Origin: Chloracidobacterium sp. UBA3360
GTDB taxonomy: Bacteria > Acidobacteriota > Blastocatellia > Pyrinomonadales > Pyrinomonadaceae
Length of the DNA stretch: 64,000 nt
Direction of reading: 5' to 3'
Assembly: GCA_002360555.1 (NCBI GenBank)
Contig: DEQS01000105.1
Location: forward strand, 89,341 to 153,340
This document shows positions 8,496 to 16,420 of the stretch, in pieces (within the stretch, counting starts at the first letter, position 1; every line of letters begins with the position of its first letter). The position numbers were made by a program, and so were the translations under genes. A model generated the notes under the pieces. That model saw only the letters and a program-made list of their open reading frames with translations. It had not been told where the DNA came from and did not search any database.

Positions 8496-9244
8496 TTCTT
8501 GATACCGCCGTAGCGCCGATCGCGTTTTTGGTAGTCGATGATCGCTTCGAAAATTTGCGGCCTTCTAAAATCGGGGAACAGCGTGGGTGTTACGTATATC
8601 TCGCTGTAAGCGATCTGCCACAGCAAAAAGTTTGAGACACGAAATTCGCCGCTGGTGCGGATCATCAGATCTACATCAGGTAGGCCGCATGTATAAAGGT
8701 TTTGCTCTATCGTTTCCTCAGAAATTTCGCCCGTTTCCGCTGCCTTTTTCGCAGCTTCTACTATCTCAGCCCGCCCGCCGTAATTTAGAGCAACGCTTAG
8801 CACCATTCCGGTATTTTCCGCTGTAAATGCGGTCGCGGCGGTAAGCTCGGCCTGCACGTCAGGGGCGAGACCGTCAAGTTTGCCGATCGCCTGAAAGCGG
8901 ATATTATTGCGATGCAGGGTTTTCAACTCGCGTTTGAGAACGCGCTTGAGCATTGACATCAGCCCGCTGACCTCGGTTTTCGGCCGCTTCCAATTTTCGG
9001 TCGAAAATGCATAAAGCGTGACTGCCTTGACCTCCATCCGGGCGCAGGTGTCGATGATCGCCCTGACCGATTCCGAGCCCTCGCGATGGCCAAAAATACG
9101 AGCTTTGCCTCTTGCACCAGCCCAACGGCCGTTGCCATCCATGATGACAGCGATATGCTGCGGCACGCGAGCGGGATCGATCGCCGCGAGCAGCTTCGCC
9201 TCGGCGGTGTTTGGTTTTACGATCCCGTCAAAATTCTCTCTCAT
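8492..9244 (-). CDS. uppS: Isoprenyl transferase (undecaprenyl diphosphate synthase type)
   Basis: This 250-residue cis-prenyltransferase builds the C55 lipid carrier for peptidoglycan and glycan export. The motifs are in order: HIAVIMDGNGRWAGARG (about 31-47, catalytic Asp in MDGNGRW), the GHREGSESVRAI segment, TLYAFSTENWKRP, and the C-terminal DLMIRTSGEFRVSNFLLWQIAYSE. Length is typical. It is the first gene of the operon leading to cdsA. A palindromic repeat lies just upstream (9252-9348). Confidence 0.96.
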   Translation of the reverse strand: MRENFDGIVKPNTAEAKLLAAIDPARVPQHIAVIMDGNGRWAGARGKARIFGHREGSESVRAIIDTCARMEVKAVTLYAFSTENWKRPKTEVSGLMSMLKRVLKRELKTLHRNNIRFQAIGKLDGLAPDVQAELTAATAFTAENTGMVLSVALNYGGRAEIVEAAKKAAETGEISEETIEQNLYTCGLPDVDLMIRTSGEFRVSNFLLWQIAYSEIYVTPTLFPDFRRPQIFEAIIDYQKRDRRYGGIKK

Positions 9245-9251
9245 TGTTAAA

Positions 9252-9348
9252 GAATAGAACGCAGATTGAACGGATCAAGCGGATTTTCACGGATCAATCT
9301 AAAAAAATCCGCGTAGATCTTTCAAATCCGTTTTATCCGCGTTCAATT
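9252..9348. repeat. Palindromic repeat, GAACGCGGAT type
   Basis: The left arm starting GAACGCAGATTGAACGGATC and the reverse complement of the right arm, TTGAACGCGGATAAAACGGA, align imperfectly with internal short repeats of (C/A)GGAT. It is related to the repeat at 19384-19467 through the shared GAACGCGGATAAAA word. It supplies the last codons (IERG) and the TAA of the DUF952 gene, and ends a few bases before the uppS start. Confidence 0.7.
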
Positions 9349-9638
9349 TTTCTTTCGCTCACCTTCACGATCGCGTCGCGATTTATCGGCCCGTAGATGT
9401 GCGGATAGATCTCATTATTTGTCGATGGTTCTTTGATCATCCGCGACATTAGCCGGTCGCTCTCGATCTCAAGCACCACAACGTTCTTCTCACCACTGTA
9501 ATATCTGCCAATCACTGCATCAAGCTGGTCGGCAAAGCTGCAATGGATAAACCCTTCGGATTCGAGGCTCGCGTGCTTATAAAGCTCCGTGTCAAACGCC
9601 GCCCAAATTTCCGGTAATACTATGTGATAAATGAGCAT
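9333..9638 (-). CDS. DUF952 family protein
   Basis: The 101-residue protein starts MLIYHIVLPEIWAAF and contains the family core SLESEGFIHCSFADQLDAV and HIYGPINRDAIVKV. DUF952 proteins are small cytosolic proteins distantly like ADP-ribosyl-acceptor or tRNA 2'-phosphotransferase folds; their role is not established. ATG at 9638 is chosen because family members start at this point; a TTG at 9647 overlapping the truA stop is the alternative. The last four residues and stop lie inside the palindromic repeat at 9252-9348. Confidence 0.85.
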   Translation of the reverse strand: MLIYHIVLPEIWAAFDTELYKHASLESEGFIHCSFADQLDAVIGRYYSGEKNVVVLEIESDRLMSRMIKEPSTNNEIYPHIYGPINRDAIVKVSERKIERG

Positions 9639-9643
9639 TTCGA

Positions 9644-10399
9644 TCAATCGTATTCGACTTTGAACAGAGTCAATCCGGCGGCCGATGCGGTCTTTCCGGC
9701 AAGGTCTCGGTCACCTGTAACGATGGCAGTCTGAATTGTATCACTATCTTTTTCGCCGCGCCCGACCTCGAGCATCGTGCCGACGATCGAGCGAACCATG
9801 TACCGCAAAAAGCCCGCCGCCGTTATGCGAAACTCGATCATCGCACCCTGGGCACGGTCATCCCAATGAGATTCGACGGTAAAATCGATGACGTTTCGCA
9901 CGCGGTTGTCGCCGTCCGCTTTTGCCGCTGAAAACGCTGTCCAGTCATGCTTTCCGAGAAAGAGCCGTGCCGTTTCGTTCATACGCCCGACATCGAGCGG
10001 ACGCGTTTCGTGATGGGCAAAACGCCGCCAAAACGGCGACATTACAGGTGCATTTACGACGCGATAGACGTATGTTTTTTGCTTGGCTGAGAAACGGGCG
10101 TGAAACTCATCCGGTACCTTTTCGACCTTAAGGATGCGGATGTCACGCCAGAGATTGCCGTTGATGGCGTGTTTGAGTTTTTCGGGCGTGAATTTGCCGT
10201 CCGGCAGTTTTACGTTAGCGACTTGGCCCTCAGCGTGTACGCCGGCATCCGTTCGGCCCGAACCAACAACGGCCACATCCTGATCGACAAGCATCCCGAT
10301 CACCCGCTCAAGCTCGCCCTGGATCGAGCGGTCATTTTCCTGCACCTGCCAACCGTGAAAATCGGTGCCGTCGTATTGGATCAATAGCTTGTAATTCAT
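9644..10399 (-). CDS. truA: tRNA pseudouridine(38-40) synthase
   Basis: This 251-residue enzyme isomerises uridines 38-40 in the tRNA anticodon arm. The opening YKLLIQYDGTDFHGWQVQ is the TruA N-terminus, and GSGRTDAGVHAEGQVA carries the catalytic Asp in the RTDAGVHA motif. FLRYMVRSIVGTMLEVGRGE near the C-terminus is also characteristic. It overlaps the ASCH-domain gene upstream by ATGA and is followed by DUF952, forming the tail of the pyrE operon. Confidence 0.97.
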   Translation of the reverse strand: MNYKLLIQYDGTDFHGWQVQENDRSIQGELERVIGMLVDQDVAVVGSGRTDAGVHAEGQVANVKLPDGKFTPEKLKHAINGNLWRDIRILKVEKVPDEFHARFSAKQKTYVYRVVNAPVMSPFWRRFAHHETRPLDVGRMNETARLFLGKHDWTAFSAAKADGDNRVRNVIDFTVESHWDDRAQGAMIEFRITAAGFLRYMVRSIVGTMLEVGRGEKDSDTIQTAIVTGDRDLAGKTASAAGLTLFKVEYD

Positions 10400-10854
10400 C
10401 TAGGGTACAAAAGCTCAAATCGTTCGCAGCAAACGATCGACTCGTCATTAAATTCTATTCCTAATTCGGTGGCTTCGCGTGAAAAATATTGCCGATGTAC
10501 ATCACGCCAATATTCCAAAGACCGATCGCCCTCGCCTTCGTCCGCTGCAAACTGAGCGTCCACCTCGGCGAACGGCATATGGCGGATCTCGGCTGTTCGG
10601 ATCACGCACATCGGCTTGCCGCCAATATCGGTAACGACACTGTATCCGTCCATTATCGGAGCCTCATGAGGCTTGATCTCGTTGACTACCGCGAGGCTTG
10701 CCGTGGCAAATTTCTTCCCGGCGATGACCAACTGCCCGAGTTCAAGTGCCATTTCCTCCGTGTTACCAAAATACCAGACCTGATATGGCTCGTCGGGTTT
10801 GACGCCTGTCGCGTCGCAAAACTCAGCCCAAAATTCTTCAACGCCGTCAGCCAT
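10396..10854 (-). CDS. ASCH-domain protein
   Basis: The 152-residue protein fits the ASCH fold (RNA-binding beta barrel related to PUA): FGNTEEMALELGQLVIAGKKFATASL is the basic first strand-helix region and GKPMCVIRTAEIRHMPFAEVD the central strand. The C-terminal EGEGDRSLEYWRDVHRQYFSRE is typical of the YqfB-like subgroup. Family members hydrolyse modified nucleosides or bind RNA; which applies here is unknown. ATG at 10854 is preferred to a GTG one codon earlier. It overlaps truA and lies 4 bp after the ATP-grasp gene. Confidence 0.85.
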   Translation of the reverse strand: MADGVEEFWAEFCDATGVKPDEPYQVWYFGNTEEMALELGQLVIAGKKFATASLAVVNEIKPHEAPIMDGYSVVTDIGGKPMCVIRTAEIRHMPFAEVDAQFAADEGEGDRSLEYWRDVHRQYFSREATELGIEFNDESIVCCERFELLYPR

Positions 10855-10858
10855 CACT

Positions 10859-11710
10859 TTATTTGAGCAGAGTCTCTATCGCCGCCGCAAATCGTTCTGG
10901 TGCACCCTTGCTCATCCGCAGATAAAGTGCAGGTTCGATCAACTCAAGCTCCATTAACGCAAATTCGTCCCGTTCATCGCGAACCAGATCGACGCGGGCA
11001 TACAGCAGCGGTTTGCCAATTTTATCGAGCGCGTTTTGAGCCGCTATGCGGAGCTTTTCGTTCGGCTCGACCTCGGTAATAATACCGCCATGCTCTTCCT
11101 GCACACGAAAATCTGCTGTTTTCGGGGATTTGTTGATGGTATGGCTGTATTCACCGTTAAAGAAGAACAGCGAATACTCGCCCTCGGCGATGATATTCGG
11201 CATGAAAGGCTGAACCATAAAAGAACGGGCAGAAAATACGCTATCCAAAGTCGGATCGTAGGCCGTGAGCCGATAAGTATGTTCCGCCGTGGCGCTTACG
11301 GTCGGCTTGATTATTAGTTCCTCGCTGCCAAATCGCTCAAGCCAGCAGTTAAATTCCGCCGCAGCATAAATGGGATCCCAGATCGTCGGCACGATGCGGC
11401 AACCGCGTCGCTCCATGTCGATCAGGTAACGCTTGTCGAGATTCCAGCGGACGATGTCGAGCGAATTCTCAAGCCGTGCCGACGAATTATCGATCGTCTT
11501 CAGTACGTTCAAAAATTCATCCGGTGATCGCTGATAATCCCAAGGCGTTCGAATAACGACGGCTTCGTAATCGTTCCAATCGACGGTTGTATCTCGCCAA
11601 GAAATTGTGTCGACCTTAAAACCGAGCTGTGCAAGCGGCTCGACGGCGAGTTCGTCGTCGGCGACATAGCCTTCGAGGCTATCCATCGAAAGAAAACAGA
11701 TTCGCCGCAT
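10859..11710 (-). CDS. ATP-grasp ligase-like protein
   Basis: The 283-residue protein has an N-terminal alpha/beta part (MRRICFLSMDSLEGYVADDE, then VVIRTPWDYQ) and a glutathione synthetase-like ATP-grasp body: LIIKPTVSATAEHTYRL forms the nucleotide-binding strand, FMVQPFMPNIIAEGEYSLFFFNGEYSHTINKSP the central fold, and YARVDLVRDERDEFALMELELIEP the Mg-binding Asp/Glu cluster. It probably ligates a carboxylate to an amine; substrates are unknown. It lies 1 bp after pyrE and 4 bp before the ASCH gene, within one operon. Confidence 0.85.
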   Translation of the reverse strand: MRRICFLSMDSLEGYVADDELAVEPLAQLGFKVDTISWRDTTVDWNDYEAVVIRTPWDYQRSPDEFLNVLKTIDNSSARLENSLDIVRWNLDKRYLIDMERRGCRIVPTIWDPIYAAAEFNCWLERFGSEELIIKPTVSATAEHTYRLTAYDPTLDSVFSARSFMVQPFMPNIIAEGEYSLFFFNGEYSHTINKSPKTADFRVQEEHGGIITEVEPNEKLRIAAQNALDKIGKPLLYARVDLVRDERDEFALMELELIEPALYLRMSKGAPERFAAAIETLLK

Positions 11711-11711
11711 A

Positions 11712-12281
11712 TTATTTTGCAGCCGTGCGGCTACCGGGTTTTATGGCCTCGATTCCGTCGGCACACATTGGACAATCATCAGGTGGATAACTCGGCACAT
11801 TGAGGCTGACGAGCGAGATGCGAGGCACGCCGACATCCGCCGCTCCGTTTGACCGGTCGATGATCGATGCGGCAGCGACTATTTTTGCTCCGTTAGCTTC
11901 AAGTGCGGCGATGCATTCGAGGGTCGAGCCGCCAGTCGTTATCACATCCTCGACCACCAATATTCGCTCGCCTTCGCTGACAGAAAAACCACGCCGCACG
12001 GTCATCTCGCCGTTTTGCCGTTCGGTCCAAATAAACCGCACGTTTAATGCCTGAGCCACCGCAAAACCAATAACTAAACCACCGATCGCCGGTGACGCGA
12101 CCGTTTCGATATCAATCCCCGCATAGTGCTCAGCGATCGCTTGGCCAAATCTCGCCGCATCTGCCGGATGCTGTAACGCCATTGCGCATTGCAGATATTT
12201 TGGACTGTGTAGCCCGCTCGAGAGGATAAAATGGCCTTCGAGTAGAGCGTTCGTTTCTCTAAACTTTTCTAATATATCCAT
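11712..12281 (-). CDS. pyrE: Orotate phosphoribosyltransferase
   Basis: The 189-residue enzyme converts orotate and PRPP into OMP in pyrimidine synthesis. It shows HFILSSGLHSPKYLQCA at the N-terminus and the PRPP-binding motif ILVVEDVITTGGSTLECI (about 115-132). A C-terminal CPMCADGIEA segment is seen in the subgroup found in thermophilic and acidobacterial genomes. ATG at 12281 is chosen over an in-frame codon 18 bp upstream. It heads the pyrE/ATP-grasp/ASCH/truA/DUF952 operon and is divergent from the exonuclease at 12350. Confidence 0.94.
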   Translation of the reverse strand: MDILEKFRETNALLEGHFILSSGLHSPKYLQCAMALQHPADAARFGQAIAEHYAGIDIETVASPAIGGLVIGFAVAQALNVRFIWTERQNGEMTVRRGFSVSEGERILVVEDVITTGGSTLECIAALEANGAKIVAAASIIDRSNGAADVGVPRISLVSLNVPSYPPDDCPMCADGIEAIKPGSRTAAK

Positions 12282-12349
12282 TGATATTACGGTAACCAAA
12301 AAGCTCTGCTAACTCAATAAACTCCACCGACTCTGTTAAACTACGGTTA

Positions 12350-13171
12350 ATGACACCGTATCCTAACCTAATTTCCGAGTCATTGCTAATAAGTGAAACC
12401 GTCGCTTTGCTCCGTTCATTTGGCGGAAAAGCGTCGGCGGTAAGCGTTGTGGATTTTGTGATGAAGATCCGCAAACCCGACCCGCGAATGGCAAAAATGC
12501 TCGTTGCCGATCTGATCGACCGCGACCCTCGGCTTACCCTGAATGAAGACATGGTCGAGCTTGAGCTTGACGGGTTTGAGGACCGTGAGTTGGCCGGAAC
12601 CGATTTTGTCGTTTTTGACCTTGAGACCACCGGTGCCAAGGCTCCGCCGTGCCGAATTACAGAGATCGGTGCTTATCGTGTCAGGAACGGCGAGGTCGCT
12701 GAGAAATTTGAGACGCTGCTAAACCCTGAGATGGCGATACCGCCGTTTATTACGCAGCTAACCGGCATTAGTGACGAGATGGTAAAAGACGCTCCGCTTT
12801 TTGCGGATGTCGCGGGGGATTTCTTGCAGTTTATAGGCGATTCAGTGCTGGTCGCTCATAATTCGGGCTTTGACATGCGATTTTTGAACCACGAGGTCAG
12901 CCGGATCTTTCCGGATTACCGGCTCGCAAACCCTTGTCTGTGCACTGTGCAACTATCGCGAAAACTGCTACCTGACATCGTCAATCACAAACTGAAAACG
13001 GTCGCCGAACATTACTCTATTGACCTGACAAACCATCACCGGGCCAGCGCCGACGCTTATGCGACCGCTCACATTTTTGTAAATTTACTTGCCAGACTCC
13101 ACGAAGATGGCATGAAAGATCTCAGTTCCTTGCGAAATATGAGCTCGCGAAAGAACCGCTATGTTAGATGA
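12350..13171 (+). CDS. DnaQ-like 3'-5' exonuclease (DEDDh)
   Basis: The 273-residue protein has a helical N-terminal domain (about 1-80, with MVELELDGFEDRELA) and a DEDDh exonuclease: TDFVVFDLETTG (D90, E92), LVAHNSGFDMRFL (Exo II) and HRASADAYATAHIF (Exo III, His/Asp). It resembles the epsilon domain of DNA polymerase III or the exonuclease part of PolC and UvrC-like fusions, here stand-alone with its own helical head. It probably proofreads or trims DNA 3' ends. Its end overlaps queF by 11 bp. Confidence 0.88.
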   Translation: MTPYPNLISESLLISETVALLRSFGGKASAVSVVDFVMKIRKPDPRMAKMLVADLIDRDPRLTLNEDMVELELDGFEDRELAGTDFVVFDLETTGAKAPPCRITEIGAYRVRNGEVAEKFETLLNPEMAIPPFITQLTGISDEMVKDAPLFADVAGDFLQFIGDSVLVAHNSGFDMRFLNHEVSRIFPDYRLANPCLCTVQLSRKLLPDIVNHKLKTVAEHYSIDLTNHHRASADAYATAHIFVNLLARLHEDGMKDLSSLRNMSSRKNRYVR

Positions 13172-13580
13172 AGCAACGCCAAGTGGCGTGAACAACCAAC
13201 AACTAGATATCCGCCCGACTCCGCGTGAGGAAATGAATCTGTTTCCGCTTGACACGTTTCCGTATGAATTTGTTGGCCGTGAGATCTGGATCGAGTTTGA
13301 AATGCCGGAGTTTACGGCGATCTGTCCGTTTTCGGATTTTCCGGATTTTGGGGTGATACGGCTCAAGTATGTACCGAACAAACTTTGCGTCGAGCTCAAA
13401 AGCCTCAAACTCTACATCAACTCATTTCGCGACGTTAAGATCTTTCACGAGCACGTCGTCAATGTCATTCTCGAAGATTTTGTCGCCGCGTGCGACCCTC
13501 TAAAGGTCGAACTCGAAGGCGACTACCACGTTAGGGGAAATATCAAAACGATCGTCCGGACAAGCTACACAAAGCCCTGA
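13161..13580 (+). CDS. queF: NADPH-dependent 7-cyano-7-deazaguanine reductase
   Basis: The 139-residue type I QueF reduces preQ0 to preQ1 in queuosine synthesis. The catalytic Cys55 (TAICPFS), Asp62 (PDFG) and Glu97 (FHEH) are at the same numbers as in Bacillus subtilis QueF, as I remember it. The family signature ELKSLKLY at 78-85 binds NADPH. It overlaps the exonuclease gene by 11 bp, and its stop abuts the stop of the convergent Crp/Fnr gene. No other queuosine gene is in the window. Confidence 0.93.
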   Translation: MLDEATPSGVNNQQLDIRPTPREEMNLFPLDTFPYEFVGREIWIEFEMPEFTAICPFSDFPDFGVIRLKYVPNKLCVELKSLKLYINSFRDVKIFHEHVVNVILEDFVAACDPLKVELEGDYHVRGNIKTIVRTSYTKP

Positions 13581-14267
13581 TCACGAATTTGCCGTAGCAA
13601 TAAACCCGTAGCAATTACAAGCCAAACTCTCCAGCTCTTTTCTATCCAGGATGTGCATGTGCCCGCGGTTGTAGCTGATGAGCTTTCGTCGCTGCAGACC
13701 GGACGCGGTTTTGTTGACAGCTTCGCGGCGGACGCCGAGCATGTACGACAAAAATTCCTGCGTGATCTTAAAGTCCGAATTTTTCATACGATCCTGCGTC
13801 ATCAACAACCAACGTGCGAGTCTTGCCTCAATGGGATGAAAGCGGTTGCAGACGGCGGAGCGGGCGATCTGCATCAGCAGCGAATAGGTAAATAGCCGTA
13901 AGAGTCTAGGCAGTTCGTCGCTTGCCGCACATTCCGTCAGCATATCCGCCACGGTCAATCTCAATGCGAACCCGGAGCCCTGCACCACGGTGCGGTTATT
14001 CGATCTTTCTATGCCCAGAAATACGGGCAGAGCAACCATGCCTTCGCAACCGACCATCGCGACCTCGATTGTCGAATGTTCGTCCACGGCCGCCAGCAGC
14101 GAGATTATGCCCGTTTCCGGAAAATAAACATGCGTAAATAGATCGCCGTTGTCATAGACGGTTTCGCTAAATTTTAGTTCAAAAGGCTCAAGACGCGGCC
14201 GCAGCCGCTTTTGTGCTTTAGCCGGCAGTGCGGCAAGGATCTGGTTTGTTGTTGTGATTGCTGACAT
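13581..14267 (-). CDS. Crp/Fnr-family regulator, paralog 1
   Basis: The 228-residue protein has a cyclic-nucleotide-binding-like beta roll (about 20-120, with VYFPETGIISLLAAV and EVAMVGCEGMVALPVF) and a winged-helix domain (about 145-215: RWLLMTQDRM, then EFLSYMLGVRREAVNKTASGLQRRKLI). The cAMP-contacting Arg/Ser pair of E. coli Crp and the Fnr cysteines are not obvious, so the ligand is unknown. ATG at 14267 is used because GGGGG lies about 8 bases upstream; an in-frame codon at 14312 lacks this. A perfect GTTGAG-AAAT-CTCAAC palindrome lies 99 bp upstream. Confidence 0.88.
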   Translation of the reverse strand: MSAITTTNQILAALPAKAQKRLRPRLEPFELKFSETVYDNGDLFTHVYFPETGIISLLAAVDEHSTIEVAMVGCEGMVALPVFLGIERSNNRTVVQGSGFALRLTVADMLTECAASDELPRLLRLFTYSLLMQIARSAVCNRFHPIEARLARWLLMTQDRMKNSDFKITQEFLSYMLGVRREAVNKTASGLQRRKLISYNRGHMHILDRKELESLACNCYGFIATANS

Positions 14268-14365
14268 CGAGCGGCCCCCTTGTTGGTCGGTTGTAAAAAC
14301 AACAGACGGCACAAGAAGCTGCTTTTTAGTTCATTTCCGATGTCGAATGGTGAGTGATTTCAATC

Positions 14366-14381
14366 GTTGAGAAATCTCAAC
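14366..14381. promoter_or_regulatory. Perfect 6-4-6 palindrome, Crp/Fnr-box-like
   Basis: GTTGAG-AAAT-CTCAAC is a perfect inverted repeat with a 4-base spacer, the geometry of an FNR box (TTGAT-N4-ATCAA). It lies in the 155-bp gap between the end of Crp/Fnr paralog 2 and the start of paralog 1, 99 bp before that start codon. Binding by one of the neighbouring paralogs is inference. Confidence 0.5.
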
Positions 14382-14422
14382 AGCCTAACGCTAACAGCTA
14401 AACGGTAGGATAGCTATCTCAA

Positions 14423-15160
14423 TCAAACAAATGTTCGTGAGATCCCTCGCCCGAGCAGTCGGTTATATTCGTCATTGACGACCTTATAACATTCGCAGAC
14501 GGCGTTTTCCAGGCCTGGGCGGTCGATGACCGTCATCGTTCCGCGAACGCTTTTGATCAATTTCCGGGCGACGAGTTTTTGGGCGGCAAGGGTTACGCCC
14601 TCACGCCGGACGCCGAGCATGTTTGAGATGAGGTCGTGGGTCATCACCAGTTTGTTCGAGTCCAGCCGGTCGTGGCTCAATAGCAACCATCGGCAAAGCT
14701 GCTCCTCGACGGTGTGGAGCCGGTTGCAGACGGCGGTCTGCGATATCTGTGTCATCAGGGCTTGTGTATAACGCAGCAGCAGATTTTGAAACTTACCCCC
14801 GAGTGCAAATTCGGCCAACAGGTTTTTCGCAGATATCCTAAAAGCCTTACCTGCACTTTGGATAACTGCGCGGTTTGGCTGCGTATTGCCGCCCATAAAT
14901 AAAGCGATGCCGAGTATGCCGTCGTTTCCGACCACGCCGATCTCGGCCGTCCCGCCGTTTTCCATTATGTATAGCAGCGAAACGATTGCTGTCGTCGGAA
15001 AATAGGCGTGAGATAGCTTATCGCCCGACTCGTACAAAACCTTACCTAACCGCAGATCGACCAGCTCAAGATGGGATATTACGCGCTCCAATTCTTTCTG
15101 CGGCAGAGATGCCAGCAGATAGTTTTTACGCGCGTCGGCGATGTTTACCGCAATAGCCAT
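14423..15160 (-). CDS. Crp/Fnr-family regulator, paralog 2
   Basis: The 245-residue protein has the same layout as its neighbours: beta roll (VLYESGDKLSHAYFPTTAIVSLLYIMENGGTAEIGVVGNDGILGIALFM) and winged helix (CRWLLLSHDRLDSNKLVMTHDLISNMLGVRREGVTLAAQKLVARKLI). The ligand is unknown. AAGGA sits 5 bases before the ATG. A perfect TGTGCG-GTAT-CGCACA palindrome lies 79 bp upstream of the start codon, in the gap shared with divergent paralog 3, which suggests auto- or cross-regulation. Confidence 0.88.
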   Translation of the reverse strand: MAIAVNIADARKNYLLASLPQKELERVISHLELVDLRLGKVLYESGDKLSHAYFPTTAIVSLLYIMENGGTAEIGVVGNDGILGIALFMGGNTQPNRAVIQSAGKAFRISAKNLLAEFALGGKFQNLLLRYTQALMTQISQTAVCNRLHTVEEQLCRWLLLSHDRLDSNKLVMTHDLISNMLGVRREGVTLAAQKLVARKLIKSVRGTMTVIDRPGLENAVCECYKVVNDEYNRLLGRGISRTFV

Positions 15161-15443
15161 AGTTCCTTAGTTTAGTAATTAAGACTAAGCAGAATTCATT
15201 GGAAACAATGCGACTCTATCACAAATGAGCGGTTGATATGTGCGGTATCGCACAATATCTTATTTAGAAGTCGGATAAAGTCTTTCGGCCTATTAAGACG
15301 CGTGACCCGCCAGGGCCTTTTTTATCGTTTGATGCAGGCGAGAGCGGTACATTCATCGCTTTGTGTGTTACCGTACATAACGTTGTTTACCGAGACGTTA
15401 TAGTTGCGAAATACCTCTCTCGTATTCCTCGTAACCGAGAATT
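15161..15443. promoter_or_regulatory. Divergent promoter region between Crp/Fnr paralogs 2 and 3
   Basis: This 283-bp gap holds no gene. It contains a perfect 16-bp palindrome TGTGCG-GTAT-CGCACA at 15239-15254. The motif recurs, with one mismatch each, at 16318-16333 and 16370-16385. The repeated word makes it a likely operator for one or more of the Crp/Fnr paralogs coded on either side. No convincing sigma-70 promoter stands out by eye. Confidence 0.6.
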
Positions 15444-16178
15444 ATGGCCTACCCCAAGTACGATCCGAACGCCCCTATTGAGAACCGCTTTCTAGCCGCT
15501 CTGCCGCCTGATGACCTCGCACGCATAAGGCAAAAGCTCGAAGAGGTAGAACTAAAGTTTGGCGAAAAGATCTACGAACGCGGGGGCAAGATCGAATGTG
15601 TTTACTTTCCAACCGGCAGTCTTTTTTCGCGGCTTGCGGTCGGGCCTGACGAATTAACGCTCGAGATGGGTGTCGTCGGCCGCGAGGGGATGATGGGATA
15701 TCCGGTGTTTGTGGACGACAGTCGCTCCGACTTTCGCGTGATTGTACTCGGCAGCGGTAAGGCAATGCGGATGACAGCCGCAGATTTTAAGTTTGAATGT
15801 AAACGTGACGAAACGTTGCGGTATATGATGCTGCGGTTTGGACAGCTCAGATTTATGCAGGCTTCGCTGGCGTCGGCGTGCCACCGCTTTCACGGCGTCG
15901 AAAAACGGCTCGTCCGCTGGATATTGATGACCAGCGACCGCCTGCAAAACAGCGAGATCCCGGTGACTAGCACCTTTCTCTCGCACATCCTCGGCCTAAG
16001 CCCCAAAGAGGCAAAGGGCGCCGTTGATATCCTCGAGAAACGTGAATTGATCCGCTATAGCAACGGCTGCCTTGAGATCATCGACCGCCCAAACCTGCTG
16101 GCATCAGCCTGCGAGTGCTACACACTGATACGCAACGAAGAAAATAGTTATCCCGTCCCCGTCACACTGTCCGCATAA
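15444..16178 (+). CDS. Crp/Fnr-family regulator, paralog 3
   Basis: This 244-residue protein is the third member of the cluster: beta roll (IYERGGKIECVYFPTGSLFSRLAV, then EMGVVGREGMMGYPVFV) and a C-terminal winged helix (VRWILMTSDRLQNSEIPVTSTFLSHILGLSPKEAKGAVDILEKRELI). The recognition-helix segment (LSPKEAKGAV) differs most from paralogs 1 and 2 (VRREAVNKTA and VRREGVTLAA), so its DNA target may differ. A strong inverted repeat follows its stop (16204-16247), and a small-gene cluster with two Crp-box-like motifs lies downstream. Confidence 0.88.
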   Translation: MAYPKYDPNAPIENRFLAALPPDDLARIRQKLEEVELKFGEKIYERGGKIECVYFPTGSLFSRLAVGPDELTLEMGVVGREGMMGYPVFVDDSRSDFRVIVLGSGKAMRMTAADFKFECKRDETLRYMMLRFGQLRFMQASLASACHRFHGVEKRLVRWILMTSDRLQNSEIPVTSTFLSHILGLSPKEAKGAVDILEKRELIRYSNGCLEIIDRPNLLASACECYTLIRNEENSYPVPVTLSA

Positions 16179-16203
16179 TCAACCGCTAGATATAAAGATA
16201 TAA

Positions 16204-16247
16204 AAAAGGTGTCAGCTTCGTCTCCCACTACGCAGCTGACACCTTTT
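16204..16247. terminator. Long perfect hairpin after Crp/Fnr paralog 3
   Basis: The 14-bp perfect arms AAAAGGTGTCAGCT (16204-16217) and AGCTGACACCTTTT (16234-16247) enclose a 16-base loop. The right arm ends in TTTT, so it can end transcription from the gene stopping at 16178; being symmetric it could also work in the other direction. Words of the GGTGTCAG type also occur in REP-like elements, so it could be a mobile repeat rather than a dedicated terminator. Confidence 0.65.
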
Positions 16248-16317
16248 AAGTTAGAAAGCCGAAACTGGCGTCTCAAAGCTTTCTGCGTTTAAGTATATTC
16301 AAAAAAATATTTTGTTA

Positions 16318-16385
16318 AGTGCGCTTTCGCACAAATCAGACAAAAGCGGGAATTTTATTTTTTTCGCAATGTTCGATAGCGCACA
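16318..16385. promoter_or_regulatory. Pair of Crp-box-like palindromes upstream of the small-gene cluster
   Basis: AGTGCG-CTTT-CGCACA (16318-16333) and TGTTCG-ATAG-CGCACA (16370-16385) each differ at one base from the perfect TGTGCG-N4-CGCACA found at 15239. Their centres are 52 bp apart, about five helical turns, so two dimers would bind the same DNA face. They precede the leader and small genes at 16.4-17.6 kb. Confidence 0.55.
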
Positions 16386-16420
16386 TACATGGCCTTAGGT
16401 CCATGGCTTAATGTCTTTAA

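Noticed and set aside
16204..16247. A REP-type repeat linked to a RAYT transposase
   Set aside because: The GGTGTCAG word resembles some REP elements, but there is no transposase near and only one copy in the window, so terminator function is the simpler reading.
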